NCBI GenBank assembly: GCA_023379725.1
Contig: JAMCPC010000095.1
Span: 1-18,887 of the forward strand
Origin: Actinomycetota bacterium
Lineage (GTDB): Bacteria > Actinomycetota > Acidimicrobiia > Acidimicrobiales > JAMCPL01
Length of the DNA stretch: 18,887 bases
Reading direction: 5' to 3'
Shown here: piece by piece, positions 1 to 7,437 of the stretch
Position numbering within the stretch: the first letter of the stretch is position 1
Layout of the letters: every line of letters starts with the position of its first letter
Notes under the pieces: generated by a model
The model's input: only the letters and a program-made list of their open reading frames with translations
What the model was told of the DNA's origin: nothing
The model's database searches: none
Position numbers and translations under genes: made by a program

Positions 1-33
1 AATCAAATCCACGACACCAGCCTTATTGTAGCT
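1..33 (-). pseudogene. Degraded partial tRNA-Thr copy (possible distal attachment site)
   Basis: Bases 1-33 align without gaps to 3560-3592, inside the intact tRNA-Thr gene, with 27 of 33 identical and an unbroken 17-base core (9-25). The matched part runs from the anticodon stem to the T-loop; beyond base 33 the D-arm and 5' acceptor half are absent. All six differences are transitions, and five of them give A or T in this copy, which looks like decay of a once-identical sequence. The copy has the same orientation as the intact tRNA and lies on its 3' side, where an integrase using the tRNA would leave a partial duplicate. The window begins inside it, so its acceptor end cannot be examined. 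A plain tRNA pseudogene is the alternative. Confidence 0.6.
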
Positions 34-375
34 AGATAACCCCGTTTATACCTGTAAAGACGAATACTGACAGTGACAAATGGTAGGTAATTGGCTATGC
101 CGTTTCGACCACAAACCTCGGTAAACTGGAATCAACAACTGTACACGCGCGATAAACGCGCGATGAGGACTCGTAGTACGATACTTGTGTAATGATATAA
201 ACACGATATATGTATATATATCACACTCAAGACGACAGATATGGATATCATCTGTGAATCTCCAGACAATCTATTGCATGCCTGTAATTTCCCCTCTGTC
301 GTTCGTTACGCGTAGTGACAAATGTTGAAAGTGAAGATTTTCCAAGGGATGAAATGGTTGGAGACAGGATAAAGA
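34..375. other. Gene-free AT-rich stretch in the island
   Basis: I see no credible coding region. It holds a small GC hairpin (CGCGCG at 146-151 and 157-162, loop ATAAA) and a run of TA-rich sequence around 188-222. No integrase remnant is recognisable. It probably contains the downstream flank of the minus-strand gene ending at 376 and decayed island DNA. Confidence 0.5.
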
Positions 376-684
376 TTAGGCAGTCCGTGGAAGATTCAGG
401 TGGTTCTGAATTATTCCTATGTCGCCTCGGAGTTTGCCCATGTCCGACCTGAGATCTCCTACAGCCAGCAACACCTGATCTATCCTAATAGCCTGACCGT
501 GAATCTCTTGTCTGAGTTCTGTTGCCACCGAGTCTATCTTGGTGTCTATCTTGGTGTCCAGCTTGGTTGCCACCAAATCTATCTTGGTGTCCAGACGGAG
601 AAAGAGCATTACCGTAATAGTTATTGAGATAGCGAACAGAGCTATCATTACTCCCAATATCGTCCATAGCTGAGATGTCGCCAT
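376..684 (-). CDS. Small membrane-anchored coiled-coil protein, function unknown
   Basis: A 102-aa protein that I do not recognise. It has one N-terminal membrane segment (about residues 8-29) followed by a heptad-rich, charged region (31-98) with the repeated motif LDTKID/DTKID and VATKL/VATEL, so it should form a coiled coil on one face of the membrane. The reading frame can be extended upstream to 720, but ATG 684 is preferred: a TATACT box (691-696) lies exactly 6 bases before it, the spacing for a leaderless transcript, and the extension runs through a perfect hairpin (702-719). The DTKID repeats are also direct repeats in the DNA (about 535-595), so the coiled coil may have grown by slippage. 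It sits between the IS607 element and the island edge. Small proteins of this layout are common in actinobacterial genomes, but no function can be assigned. Confidence 0.6.
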   Translation of the reverse strand: MATSQLWTILGVMIALFAISITITVMLFLRLDTKIDLVATKLDTKIDTKIDSVATELRQEIHGQAIRIDQVLLAVGDLRSDMGKLRGDIGIIQNHLNLPRTA

Positions 685-701
685 GTATACAGTATAGCAC
701 C

Positions 702-719
702 TGCCAGCTTTAGCTGGCA
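702..719. repeat. Perfect inverted repeat near the right side of the IS607 element
   Basis: TGCCAGC at 702-708 and GCTGGCA at 713-719 form a 7-bp stem with loop TTTA. It lies between the tnpB 3' region and the promoter of the coiled-coil gene. It could be part of the mobile-element end, a terminator for tnpB transcripts, or a regulatory site; no T-run settles this. Confidence 0.4.
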
Positions 720-739
720 ATCCCCAGAAGGTTCAGCGC

Positions 740-894
740 TACGCAGGCGATTGGGTTGGAACCCTTACGACCGGTCGTTTAGTCACCGTTCCTCGAAGTA
801 TCAGCAAATATCTCACTGACCTTAGGATCACACGTCCGTGATCCATTTCGAGCGGCTGGTGCTCCAGCCGTGCAGCCTTGAGAAGAAGATGTAT
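740..894 (-). ncRNA. Candidate TnpB guide RNA (reRNA/omegaRNA) scaffold and element right end
   Basis: Downstream of the tnpB stop, the minus strand carries two clean hairpins in a row: CGGCTGG/CCAGCCG (853-859 with 864-870) and GGATCAC/GTGATCC (825-831 with 838-844), then a 12-bp palindrome ACGACCGGTCGT (767-778). In known TnpB systems the guide RNA comes from the 3' end of tnpB through the element's right end, with the guide taken from flanking DNA. Position and structure fit, but the exact right end is not visible, so both boundaries are approximate. The RNA may begin inside the tnpB coding region. Confidence 0.45.
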
Positions 895-2559
895 TCATCC
901 ACCTACCCCAACAAGAATCACTGCTTCCCGATCAAAGGCGGTCACTGCCTCGTTCTGTAAATCAGAACGAGCGGTCTTCCTCTCCCCTCCATTGGTCTTT
1001 TTACCTCCGGCTCGGGCACACCCCCGCGAACTGCGGGTGTTTCTGTCCGGTTCCCACCCAAAGGGTCTAATGGGAATCTTGGACCAATCGACCGGCGTCC
1101 CAGTCGATATCTGTGCAAGTATGCACACACAAGCGAGCTCTGCCAGAGCTTGCAGATTCTTTGCTGCATTCAGATCACGGTCGATTGTGAGACCACAGTT
1201 GTCACAGCAAAATATACGAGCTGAACGAGAGAGATTTACTTTCTTCGTCTTACACTTAGAGCAGGTCTTGGATGACCCATACCACCAGGCAGCCAACCAA
1301 AGCTGTGACCCATACCAAGAGTGCTTATATGCGAGCTGGCGATGAAATTCCGCCAAAGTTGCGTCATGTTGGACACGGTTGAAAGCTCGTTTCCCGTGAC
1401 CCTTTCTTCCCATCTGCTCCACCTTCAGGTCTTCTACGACATTGACAGCATTGGTCGTTGCTGCATGATAACTAGCCTTATGGATGGTATCTTTACGAAT
1501 ACGAACAGCCCTGGCATATGACTTCTGCAACCTTGTCTGGTTCTCTCTAGCTCTTATGGAGCGGTCTTTCCAGTGACACGTTCCACTTATGTGTGTGCCA
1601 TCTGGATTGTAACACTTGGGGCTTGCTACACGATGTTGGCGATCCATGCGTCTTTGATAACGAGAGATCTTCTTTTTGACCTGTTTCGAAGCGTGTGGAT
1701 TCTCGACCACAGAGCCGTCTGAACTGGTGATGAGCTTGGTGATTCCTACGTCATGTCCACCGACTTGACAGGGGAAGTCGTTTGTTAGGTTAGTGGTTTT
1801 CACCTCTCGTCTGACCAGTGTTCCAAAACTTACATAGGTCTTTCCACCCTCATCTACAAGAGTGGCTCTGAGTATCCGGGCGTCTCCTGCCATTATCTTC
1901 AATCTCAATTTGTCGGTGGATTCTTTTACTCGACATGCACCAATAACTGGTAGTCGAACATGGTGGCGATCCAGGATGTCGATACCACCGGTCGTAAAAC
2001 CAACAGATTGACGACCGCTGCGTTTCTTGTATTTGGGCCATCCAACGGGTGCTCCCTTACGCTTTCCATCCCTGTAATCAAAATAGTTCTTGAAGGCTCG
2101 TGCCAGTCCTTCAAATGCAGATGAGTAACACTCCTTTGAGTTCTCCTTCCACCAGGGAGCCACCTCGTCTTTTACACGGTTCCATATGTAGCGCATTGAC
2201 TCCATTGACCAGGGACACCACTCAGATACTGGGTGGTACTCACTGGATTTTCTCTTTCCTGCTGCAATCTTAGCTTCGTGATCTTTCTTGTGCTTTTCAT
2301 TCATCTCTACAAGATAAGGAATTGCACATGCTTTTTCAGCAAAGGAAATGGCCTCATCATGACTTGCCCCCTGTCTCTGGGCAATAATGCGAAATTGTTC
2401 TCTTGCTCGGTACTGTTCATTTATGAGATCCAACATGTAGTTCCATGAAAAGCGTTTGGCACCTGTATGGGATGAGATGGCTGGATCGTTACTTGACATG
2501 TCCAATTCAAATCGGTATGCCTGAGCTATCCATTCTTCTGTTATCTGGAACCTGTCCAT
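895..2559 (-). CDS. tnpB: TnpB RNA-guided nuclease of an IS607-family element
   Basis: A 554-aa TnpB/OrfB protein. Known TnpB proteins use a guide RNA from the element's right end to cut DNA next to a short target-adjacent motif, which favours element retention. The C-terminal half shows the full RuvC active site: Asp270 in GGHDVGITK, Glu377 in VVEDLKV, and Asp462 in IDRDLNAAKN. A zinc finger lies between them (CSKC at 433-436 and C452/C455). Nothing in the catalytic core looks broken. The last 60 or so residues are unlike a folded domain and probably overlap the guide RNA. At 554 aa it is longer than typical TnpB proteins (about 350-450 aa), partly because of that tail and a long N-terminus. 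The ATG at 2559 is 9 bases after the stop of the dead tnpA. The antisense ORF at 878-1345 is a shadow. Confidence 0.9.
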   Translation of the reverse strand: MDRFQITEEWIAQAYRFELDMSSNDPAISSHTGAKRFSWNYMLDLINEQYRAREQFRIIAQRQGASHDEAISFAEKACAIPYLVEMNEKHKKDHEAKIAAGKRKSSEYHPVSEWCPWSMESMRYIWNRVKDEVAPWWKENSKECYSSAFEGLARAFKNYFDYRDGKRKGAPVGWPKYKKRSGRQSVGFTTGGIDILDRHHVRLPVIGACRVKESTDKLRLKIMAGDARILRATLVDEGGKTYVSFGTLVRREVKTTNLTNDFPCQVGGHDVGITKLITSSDGSVVENPHASKQVKKKISRYQRRMDRQHRVASPKCYNPDGTHISGTCHWKDRSIRARENQTRLQKSYARAVRIRKDTIHKASYHAATTNAVNVVEDLKVEQMGRKGHGKRAFNRVQHDATLAEFHRQLAYKHSWYGSQLWLAAWWYGSSKTCSKCKTKKVNLSRSARIFCCDNCGLTIDRDLNAAKNLQALAELACVCILAQISTGTPVDWSKIPIRPFGWEPDRNTRSSRGCARAGGKKTNGGERKTARSDLQNEAVTAFDREAVILVGVGG

Positions 2560-2568
2560 AACTACATT

Positions 2569-2889
2569 TTATCCTTGGGGTGTATCACTAACGTGGAAGA
2601 GGTATTCATCCACCACTTCATTCACAGCCATTCCCTCTTTTGTCACCCATTCAGTGAGCCTTGCCACCTGCGGTACCTGTCTGTCCAAATCGTCTTTCTG
2701 GTCATAAGATGAGACTCAGCCATATTGAACAACTCTATTATCATAGGTGTTTTCATCTCGTGGGACATCCACAAGAATTGTTCCGGTAGAGGTTTGTCTG
2801 GCTGGAACAGGTAATTTTCCGTCCTTGAGCCAACGCCATGCTGTTTGGTAATGGATGCCTTCTTGATTTGACTATTCAGATAACTTCAT
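2569..2889 (-). pseudogene. tnpA: IS607-type serine recombinase remnant (tnpA), inactivated
   Basis: The minus strand reads as 107 codons in one frame, from ATG 2889 to TAA 2571-2569. It contains the IS607 N-terminal HTH (GIHYQTAWRWLKDGKLPVPA) and the start of the resolvase domain (VSSYDQKDDLDRQV, with ARLTEW after it). Two in-frame stops interrupt it. Codon 6 is TAG where family members have Trp. Codon 58 (TGA at 2716-2718) falls where an Arg is expected just before the VSS motif that holds the catalytic Ser. After NEVVDE the family sequence ends and only about 12 unrelated residues follow, so most of the roughly 200-aa recombinase is gone. Both stops are single transitions from the expected codons. 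The protein cannot be made, so the element can no longer move by its own enzyme. Confidence 0.88.
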
Positions 2890-2926
2890 ATGCCTATTAC
2901 AGCATGTATTTATTGATAAGTGGTGA

Positions 2927-3537
2927 TATAACAGTCAGCAGTTGACGACCCTTAGCTACCCGACGCCACCTCAGGTGAACCTAGCTACGATTTACGGAGA
3001 TCCTATTCTTGCCTGCGATGGGCCGACTGCAGAGGTCATGTATCCGCTCAACAACGGGATGCATAATCCTTCCGATGCACCTGTTAGCCGGAACAGCCCG
3101 GTAGTGGCAAGAACTGCAAACTTTGGCAAGTCGTGGAAGATCGTCTACGTTGCCGGTGGAGCGCCGCTCCTTAACAACATAGGGCCTCAGCTCGCAGGGA
3201 TAAGAGATAGCGTGGCCACACGATTCCTTGTTCCACTCGGTACCGAAGGATTTGCCTTGTTTGCGGACGAACGACTCCCTTTCAATGGCGACGTGACTGG
3301 TTATACCAGATCGGAGATGGTGGCCACCTACAATGGTGGAGCCAGTTTTATAGATCCTGGAATCACAAGTGGGCAGGACACAGAAACTGTATCAGCTTCG
3401 CAGTTTCGCCCAACCAGATATTCGTAGCCGAATCAGTGGGAGTATATCCGTCAACGACGTTTCTATTCGAGACAACAAATGGTGGTGCAACATGGCATGT
3501 AGTGGACAGTGCCCCCAGCAGTAAATGGCCGCCATGA
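2927..3537 (+). pseudogene. Truncated, frameshifted Asp-box (BNR-repeat) protein gene
   Basis: The frame opens at 2927 directly after a stop and reads about 166 codons to TAG 3425-3427 with no convincing start codon or ribosome site, so the 5' part is missing. It includes TANFGKSWKIVYVAGG, which resembles an Asp-box. A -1 shift of the reading frame near 3370-3395 lets coding continue (FAVSPNQIFVAESVGVYP, then TTNGGATWHVV) to TGA 3535-3537. TTNGGATW is a good Asp-box of the kind that repeats in sialidase-like and photosystem-assembly beta-propellers. The 5' truncation coincides with the left side of the IS607 element (tnpA starts at 2889), so insertion or a linked deletion probably removed it. 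The gene ends 9 bases from the tRNA-Thr. The original function, probably a secreted beta-propeller, cannot be stated precisely. Confidence 0.65.
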
Positions 3538-3546
3538 CTTTTACCG

Positions 3547-3619
3547 AGCCCCCTGTGGGAATCGAACCCACGACACCAGCCTTACCATGGCTGTGCTCTG
3601 CCGACTGAGCTAAGGGGGC
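3547..3619 (-). tRNA. tRNA-Thr (anticodon GGT)
   Basis: The minus strand folds as a complete cloverleaf: acceptor GCCCCCT/AGGGGGC, D-arm GCTC...GAGC, anticodon stem CAGCC/GGCTG with loop ATGGTAA (anticodon GGT, reading ACC), T-arm GTGGG/CCCAC with loop TTCGATT, and discriminator U. The 3' CCA is not encoded. A partial degraded copy at 1-33 suggests that this gene served as an integration target. Confidence 0.96.
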
Positions 3620-3626
3620 GACGACC

Positions 3627-3676
3627 GCCAGTATGACTGCCAGTATGTACTATACCACTGCGTACTATAGCACTGC
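3627..3676 (-). promoter_or_regulatory. Tandemly duplicated promoter region of tRNA-Thr
   Basis: On the minus strand two TATAGT boxes stand at 3654-3649 and 3669-3664, carried by two adjacent 15-bp units (3647-3661 and 3662-3676) that differ at one base. Next to them is a second tandem pair, 3627-3638 and 3639-3651 (GCCAGTATG core). The nearer box is about 30 bases from the mature tRNA 5' end, suitable for a short 5' leader. No strong -35 element is evident. The duplications may give two alternative start sites. Confidence 0.5.
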
Positions 3677-3825
3677 ACAATATGGCTGTGTGCGATAACG
3701 ACCACGCATGGACTGATACCGACCAATTGAGCTGGCATCCCATCGTCAATCGACTTCTGTTCTACGACTAAAGCCAATCACTTTCGTGGCACGGATATAC
3801 GTGACACTCACAGATCAGCACCTGA

Positions 3826-3831
3826 TATAGT
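3826..3831 (+). promoter_or_regulatory. -10 box for leaderless amidase transcript
   Basis: TATAGT ends 7 bases before the ATG at 3839, so transcription should begin at or next to the start codon. A poor -35 candidate (GTGACA at 3801-3806) lies 19 bases upstream. No Shine-Dalgarno sequence is present. Confidence 0.5.
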
Positions 3832-3838
3832 TTACTTC

Positions 3839-5257
3839 ATGGTAAATTACACATCTTTATGGTCGACAGCCCTGGAAACCGCCGAATCTATCCGCACCAA
3901 GCAGGTGAGCCCGGCAGAAGTAATGGAGGCAACCCTACAACGCATAGATGCTATAAATCCAAAGATTAACGCGATAATATGGCGGAACGATGAGGATGCC
4001 ATGGCTGATGCCGTTGCCGCAACAGATAGAATAATGCATTCCGATCCGGAGAGCCTACCTCCGTTCTTCGGAGTACCAATTCCCATAAAAGACCTTACCA
4101 AGGTGGCTGGCTGGCCAATCACCTACGGTTCATGGGCGGTGCCGGATGAGCCATCAGATGAGAGTGAGTTTATCGTAGATGCATTCAGGCGTGCGGGCTT
4201 TATTCTGACTGGGCGCACCAATACTCCTGAATTCGGGCCAATTACAGCCGCGGAGAACGACCGCTACGGCCTATCACGTAATCCCTGGAACCTCGATCTC
4301 ACCCCCGGTGGATCGAGTGGAGGGGCAGCCGCAGCCGCAGCCGCAGGCATCTTCGCGGTCACTCACGGAAATGACGGTGGCGGCTCGATACGTATACCTG
4401 CATCATGCTGCGGTCTCGTTGGCATGAAGGTCAGCAGAGGGCGCATACCCACACTGGTAACCTATTGGGAAGGGGGTGCAGTAGAAGGAGTCCTGACCCG
4501 AGATGTAGCCAGTACCGCAGCTATATTGGATGCGACCTGCGGGCCTGACAGTGGACAGTGGTACAATGCTCCCGCTCCTGATCGACCATTTCTGGCCGAG
4601 GCAGGTGCAGATCCAGGCAGGTTGCGTATTGGTGTGTTGAACGAGGCTCCACTCGACATGCCTATCGATCCAGCATACATCGAAGCCATTGAGATCACTA
4701 CCAACGCTCTTGAGTCGCTTGGACATAGTATCGAGCAGGTATCGCTCGACATAACTCCTGAATACCTGCCACCCCTACTAAATGTCATAAACAGCGGCTT
4801 GGCAGATTACGATGCAGATTGGGAAAGAGCAGAACCACACATCCAAGCTAATCTGGCTGCAGCCAGGACAGTCGATAGTCTCTCTTACGTCAGATCCGTC
4901 CACGACCTTCAACGATTGACAAGAAAGATGATGGCTCCATGGGGAAGAGATTTCGACGTGGTGCTTGCCCCGACAATGACTATACAGCCACCGCGAGTAG
5001 GGGAAATACTGGCAGCGGTCCACGAAGGGGCATCTTCCGGTGCTCCGGCAATGCAGGTGTTCCAGATGGCTATACTCACTGCTCCATTCAATGTATCGGG
5101 TCAGCCTGCTATCTCATTACCTGTACATATGACCAGCGATGGTGTGCCAATAGGCATACAGCTGATAGGATGTCCATGGGAAGAAGCAACGCTATTCAGA
5201 CTGTCATCCCAGCTGGAAGAGGCAATACCATGGGCTGGTCGCTATCCACCAATATGA
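3839..5257 (+). CDS. Amidase-signature family hydrolase
   Basis: A 472-aa enzyme of the amidase signature family, which hydrolyses carboxamide bonds. The Ser-cisSer-Lys triad is present with the family's spacing: Lys84 in PIPIKDLTK, Ser159 in TPGGSSGGAAA, and nucleophile Ser183 in GNDGGGSIRIPAS. The Lys-Ser-Ser distances (75 and 24 residues) equal those of mammalian fatty acid amide hydrolase. Length is normal and there is no signal peptide, so it should be cytoplasmic. It is unlikely to be GatA, because it stands alone without gatB/gatC. The substrate cannot be read from the sequence; aryl or aliphatic amides are possible. The ATG at 3839 has no Shine-Dalgarno but has a TATAGT box 7 bases upstream, so it is probably leaderless. 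A hairpin follows the gene at 5315-5329. Confidence 0.92.
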   Translation: MVNYTSLWSTALETAESIRTKQVSPAEVMEATLQRIDAINPKINAIIWRNDEDAMADAVAATDRIMHSDPESLPPFFGVPIPIKDLTKVAGWPITYGSWAVPDEPSDESEFIVDAFRRAGFILTGRTNTPEFGPITAAENDRYGLSRNPWNLDLTPGGSSGGAAAAAAAGIFAVTHGNDGGGSIRIPASCCGLVGMKVSRGRIPTLVTYWEGGAVEGVLTRDVASTAAILDATCGPDSGQWYNAPAPDRPFLAEAGADPGRLRIGVLNEAPLDMPIDPAYIEAIEITTNALESLGHSIEQVSLDITPEYLPPLLNVINSGLADYDADWERAEPHIQANLAAARTVDSLSYVRSVHDLQRLTRKMMAPWGRDFDVVLAPTMTIQPPRVGEILAAVHEGASSGAPAMQVFQMAILTAPFNVSGQPAISLPVHMTSDGVPIGIQLIGCPWEEATLFRLSSQLEEAIPWAGRYPPI

Positions 5258-5314
5258 TCAAGCTGCAACCACCGTATCGTTCCTAAGTACTCCCCATACG
5301 AATGAGGAGGATTT

Positions 5315-5329
5315 GGTAGCGTTGCTACC
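5315..5329 (+). terminator. Hairpin after the amidase gene
   Basis: GGTAGC (5315-5320) and GCTACC (5324-5329) form a perfect 6-bp stem with loop GTT. It is followed by T/A-rich sequence (about 5330-5355), 58 bases after the amidase stop and before the next promoter. This suits a modest intrinsic terminator. Confidence 0.45.
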
Positions 5330-5365
5330 TATACTGTGCTTTATATATTTTAACTATAAAATGAT

Positions 5366-5393
5366 TTGACTAATAATAGAGTAATGATATAAT
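5366..5393 (+). promoter_or_regulatory. Near-consensus promoter of the ABC exporter operon
   Basis: TTGACT (starting near 5366) is followed after 16 bases by a perfect TATAAT (5388-5393). The box ends 7 bases before ATG 5401, which predicts a leaderless mRNA starting at that codon. It also overlaps the alternative upstream ATG at 5392, arguing against that start. This is the strongest promoter I see in the window. Confidence 0.72.
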
Positions 5394-5400
5394 GAGTAAG

Positions 5401-6426
5401 ATGCCAGCTCCACCTACAAAAGCCTCTACCTTGACAGAGCAATTGGACACAGCCGTCGAAGTAGTGAATCTAAAAAAGAATTACGGCAATCTAGCTGCCG
5501 TACAGGGCATAAGTATTTCTGTCGCTCCCGGAGAGACATTTGGATTTTTAGGTCCTAATGGTGCCGGCAAGTCTACAACCATAAATATGCTTTGCACCCT
5601 GGTGGTTCCTTCGTCCGGTACAGCACATGTAGCTGGATTTGATGTCGTCAAAGATCGTACCGAAGTTCGCCGTAGAATCGGACTGGTATTTCAGGATACG
5701 ACTCTTGACGACTACCTTACAGCCGAAGAAAACCTTAGATTCCATGCAGACCTGTATGGAGTGCCCCGCCACCAGGTACGTTCCAGGCTGGAGCAGGTGA
5801 TGCAAATGGTAGGTCTGTGGGAACGTCGCAAACACGAAGTAAAGACCTTCTCGGGAGGAATGAAACGTCGATTGGAAATAGCCAGAGGATTATTACACGC
5901 ACCAAGGGTGCTCTTCCTCGACGAACCTACAGTAGGACTGGACCCTCAGACGAGGAGCCATATATGGAACTACATACACGAGTTACGCAAACAGGAGGAT
6001 ATCACTATCTTTCTTACCACGCACTATATGGACGAGGCAGAAAACTGTGATCGCATAGCGATTATTGATAATGGGACTATAGTCGCTCTGGACACGCCGG
6101 AAGCCCTCAAGGGATCAATAGGCAAAGACAGGGTAGAGATCCACACGGATCGCAACAAGGATGCCATTGATACGTTAAAAGAGCACTTTGGGCTAGATGC
6201 AACAGAGAGCGAAGGGTCTGTAGTGTTTCATGTATCCAGCGGAGAGCAGTTCGTGCCACGATTATTCGCGGAATTATCTATACCAATAAGATCAGTAAGA
6301 GTAGCCAGGCCTACTCTTGATGACGTATTCATGAACTATACCGGACGCACTATCCGTGATGCAGAGGCATCTACAACCGAAAGAATGGCTACAAACCCAT
6401 GGATGAGAGCGAGGAGTCGTCGATGA
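5401..6426 (+). CDS. ABC exporter ATP-binding protein, DrrA type
   Basis: ATPase subunit of an ABC-2 exporter of the daunorubicin-resistance (DrrA) type, 341 aa from ATG 5401 (344 from ATG 5392). Numbered from 5392, it has Walker A GPNGAGKS (54-61), Q-loop Gln101 in VFQDTTLDD, signature FSGGMKRRLEIARG (153-166), Walker B LFLDEPTVGLDP (174-185), and switch His211. The C-terminal part (PTLDDVFMNYTGRTIRD) is typical of the DrrA subfamily. ATG 5401 is preferred because the TATAAT box at 5388-5393 overlaps ATG 5392 and lies 7 bases before 5401. The stop overlaps the permease start (ATGA), so the two are translationally coupled. The family exports drugs, lipids or polyketides; the substrate here is unknown, and no biosynthetic cluster is visible nearby. 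Confidence 0.93.
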   Translation: MPAPPTKASTLTEQLDTAVEVVNLKKNYGNLAAVQGISISVAPGETFGFLGPNGAGKSTTINMLCTLVVPSSGTAHVAGFDVVKDRTEVRRRIGLVFQDTTLDDYLTAEENLRFHADLYGVPRHQVRSRLEQVMQMVGLWERRKHEVKTFSGGMKRRLEIARGLLHAPRVLFLDEPTVGLDPQTRSHIWNYIHELRKQEDITIFLTTHYMDEAENCDRIAIIDNGTIVALDTPEALKGSIGKDRVEIHTDRNKDAIDTLKEHFGLDATESEGSVVFHVSSGEQFVPRLFAELSIPIRSVRVARPTLDDVFMNYTGRTIRDAEASTTERMATNPWMRARSRR

Positions 6427-7355
6427 TTGAGCATGAAACCCAAGCCCCCATCCATCAAGGTGAAGGATATAAAACCATAACCACTTCTACGTCTGTCCAG
6501 CATTCGTTCAAAATACCGGAGAGCCGTATAGCGGGCGGACGACTCCAGGATGATCTGCGCGCAATCGGTGTAGTCTGGAGAAGAGAGTTAATACGTTTCA
6601 TCCGCAACAGGGTTCGCATCATTACGGCTCTGGTACAGCCAATCCTTTTCCTGTTTGTTCTCGGTACCGGTCTGTCACCTATCATGAGGACAGGTTCACA
6701 TGGATTTGATTTCAAGACCTTCCTATTTCCCGGTATCCTGGGTATGACAGTTCTGTTCACTGCTATGTTCTCTGCTGTGTCTATCGTATGGGATCGTGAA
6801 TTCGGCTTCATGCGCGAAATGTTGGTTGCTCCGGTACGCCGCGCCTCTCTGGTGATCGGCAAATGCGCGGGAGGTGCTACCGTGGCTACCATCCAGGGAG
6901 CTATCATAATCGTGCTGGCAGGATTGGTGGGTGTACCTTATTCGCCTGTGTTGATAATCACGTTGCTTGCAGAGATGGCTCTTACTGCATTTGGAGTAAC
7001 CGCGCTCGGCGTAACTGTAGCTGCACGAATAAGCCAGGTAGAGTCATTTCAATTCGTAATGCAGCTACTGGTGTTGCCAATGTTCTTTCTTTCTGGCGCA
7101 GTATTCCCCCTGGCCGATCTGCCTCAATGGTTGGAGGTACTGACTCGGATCGACCCTTTGACCTATGCCATAGCCCCTATGCGTTCAGCTGTCTTTGAAC
7201 ATATAAAGATATCTCCGTCACTTCTGAAGACGCTCACCCCGCCTATCACCTGGGATGGATGGAGGGTACCACTTGGGCTGGAACTTGGTCTCATAGCAAT
7301 AGCTGCCGTAGCCCTCCTACTAATAGCGGTCATACAGTTCTCCCGTCCCGAATAA
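6423..7355 (+). CDS. ABC-2 type exporter permease, DrrB type
   Basis: Membrane partner of the preceding ATPase, 310 aa. About six membrane segments are visible, near residues 68-84, 102-122, 151-170, 176-201, 211-230 and 285-305. The cytoplasmic loop WDREFGFMREMLVAPVRR (123-140) is the DrrB/NodJ family hallmark that contacts the ATPase. A frame exists from ATG 6399, but ATG 6423 is chosen: GAGGAG lies at 6411-6416, 6 bases upstream, and the ATG overlaps the ATPase TGA by the usual ATGA. The two genes form an operon. The N-terminal 45 residues are hydrophilic and would be cytoplasmic. The hairpin at 7409-7437 probably closes the unit. The exported substrate is not indicated by the sequence. 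Confidence 0.92.
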   Translation: MIEHETQAPIHQGEGYKTITTSTSVQHSFKIPESRIAGGRLQDDLRAIGVVWRRELIRFIRNRVRIITALVQPILFLFVLGTGLSPIMRTGSHGFDFKTFLFPGILGMTVLFTAMFSAVSIVWDREFGFMREMLVAPVRRASLVIGKCAGGATVATIQGAIIIVLAGLVGVPYSPVLIITLLAEMALTAFGVTALGVTVAARISQVESFQFVMQLLVLPMFFLSGAVFPLADLPQWLEVLTRIDPLTYAIAPMRSAVFEHIKISPSLLKTLTPPITWDGWRVPLGLELGLIAIAAVALLLIAVIQFSRPE

Positions 7356-7408
7356 CCATAAAGACTACAGATAGCTGACATCAAACAGCCCACAGCTAGA
7401 AAAATAAT

Positions 7409-7437
7409 CTGTACCTGCTGTGATGGTGCAGGTACAG
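7409..7437 (+). terminator. Strong hairpin after the ABC operon
   Basis: CTGTACCTGC (7409-7418) and GCAGGTACAG (7428-7437) form a perfect 10-bp stem with a 9-base loop, 54 bases after the permease stop. There is no T-run on the plus strand. The A-rich run just before it (AAAAATAAT) would serve as a T-run only for minus-strand transcripts, but no minus-strand gene ends here. A U-less terminator or an RNA processing hairpin are both possible. Confidence 0.45.

Noticed and set aside
878..1345. A 155-codon plus-strand ORF
   Set aside because: It is antisense to the conserved zinc-finger/RuvC end of tnpB and has no recognisable domain.
895..2559. TldR-type, catalytically dead TnpB-derived repressor
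   Set aside because: All three RuvC acidic residues and the zinc-finger cysteines are visible, so a nuclease-dead regulator is not supported.
5392..5400. ATG 5392 as the start of the ABC ATPase
   Set aside because: A perfect TATAAT box overlaps this codon and predicts the transcript to start at ATG 5401.
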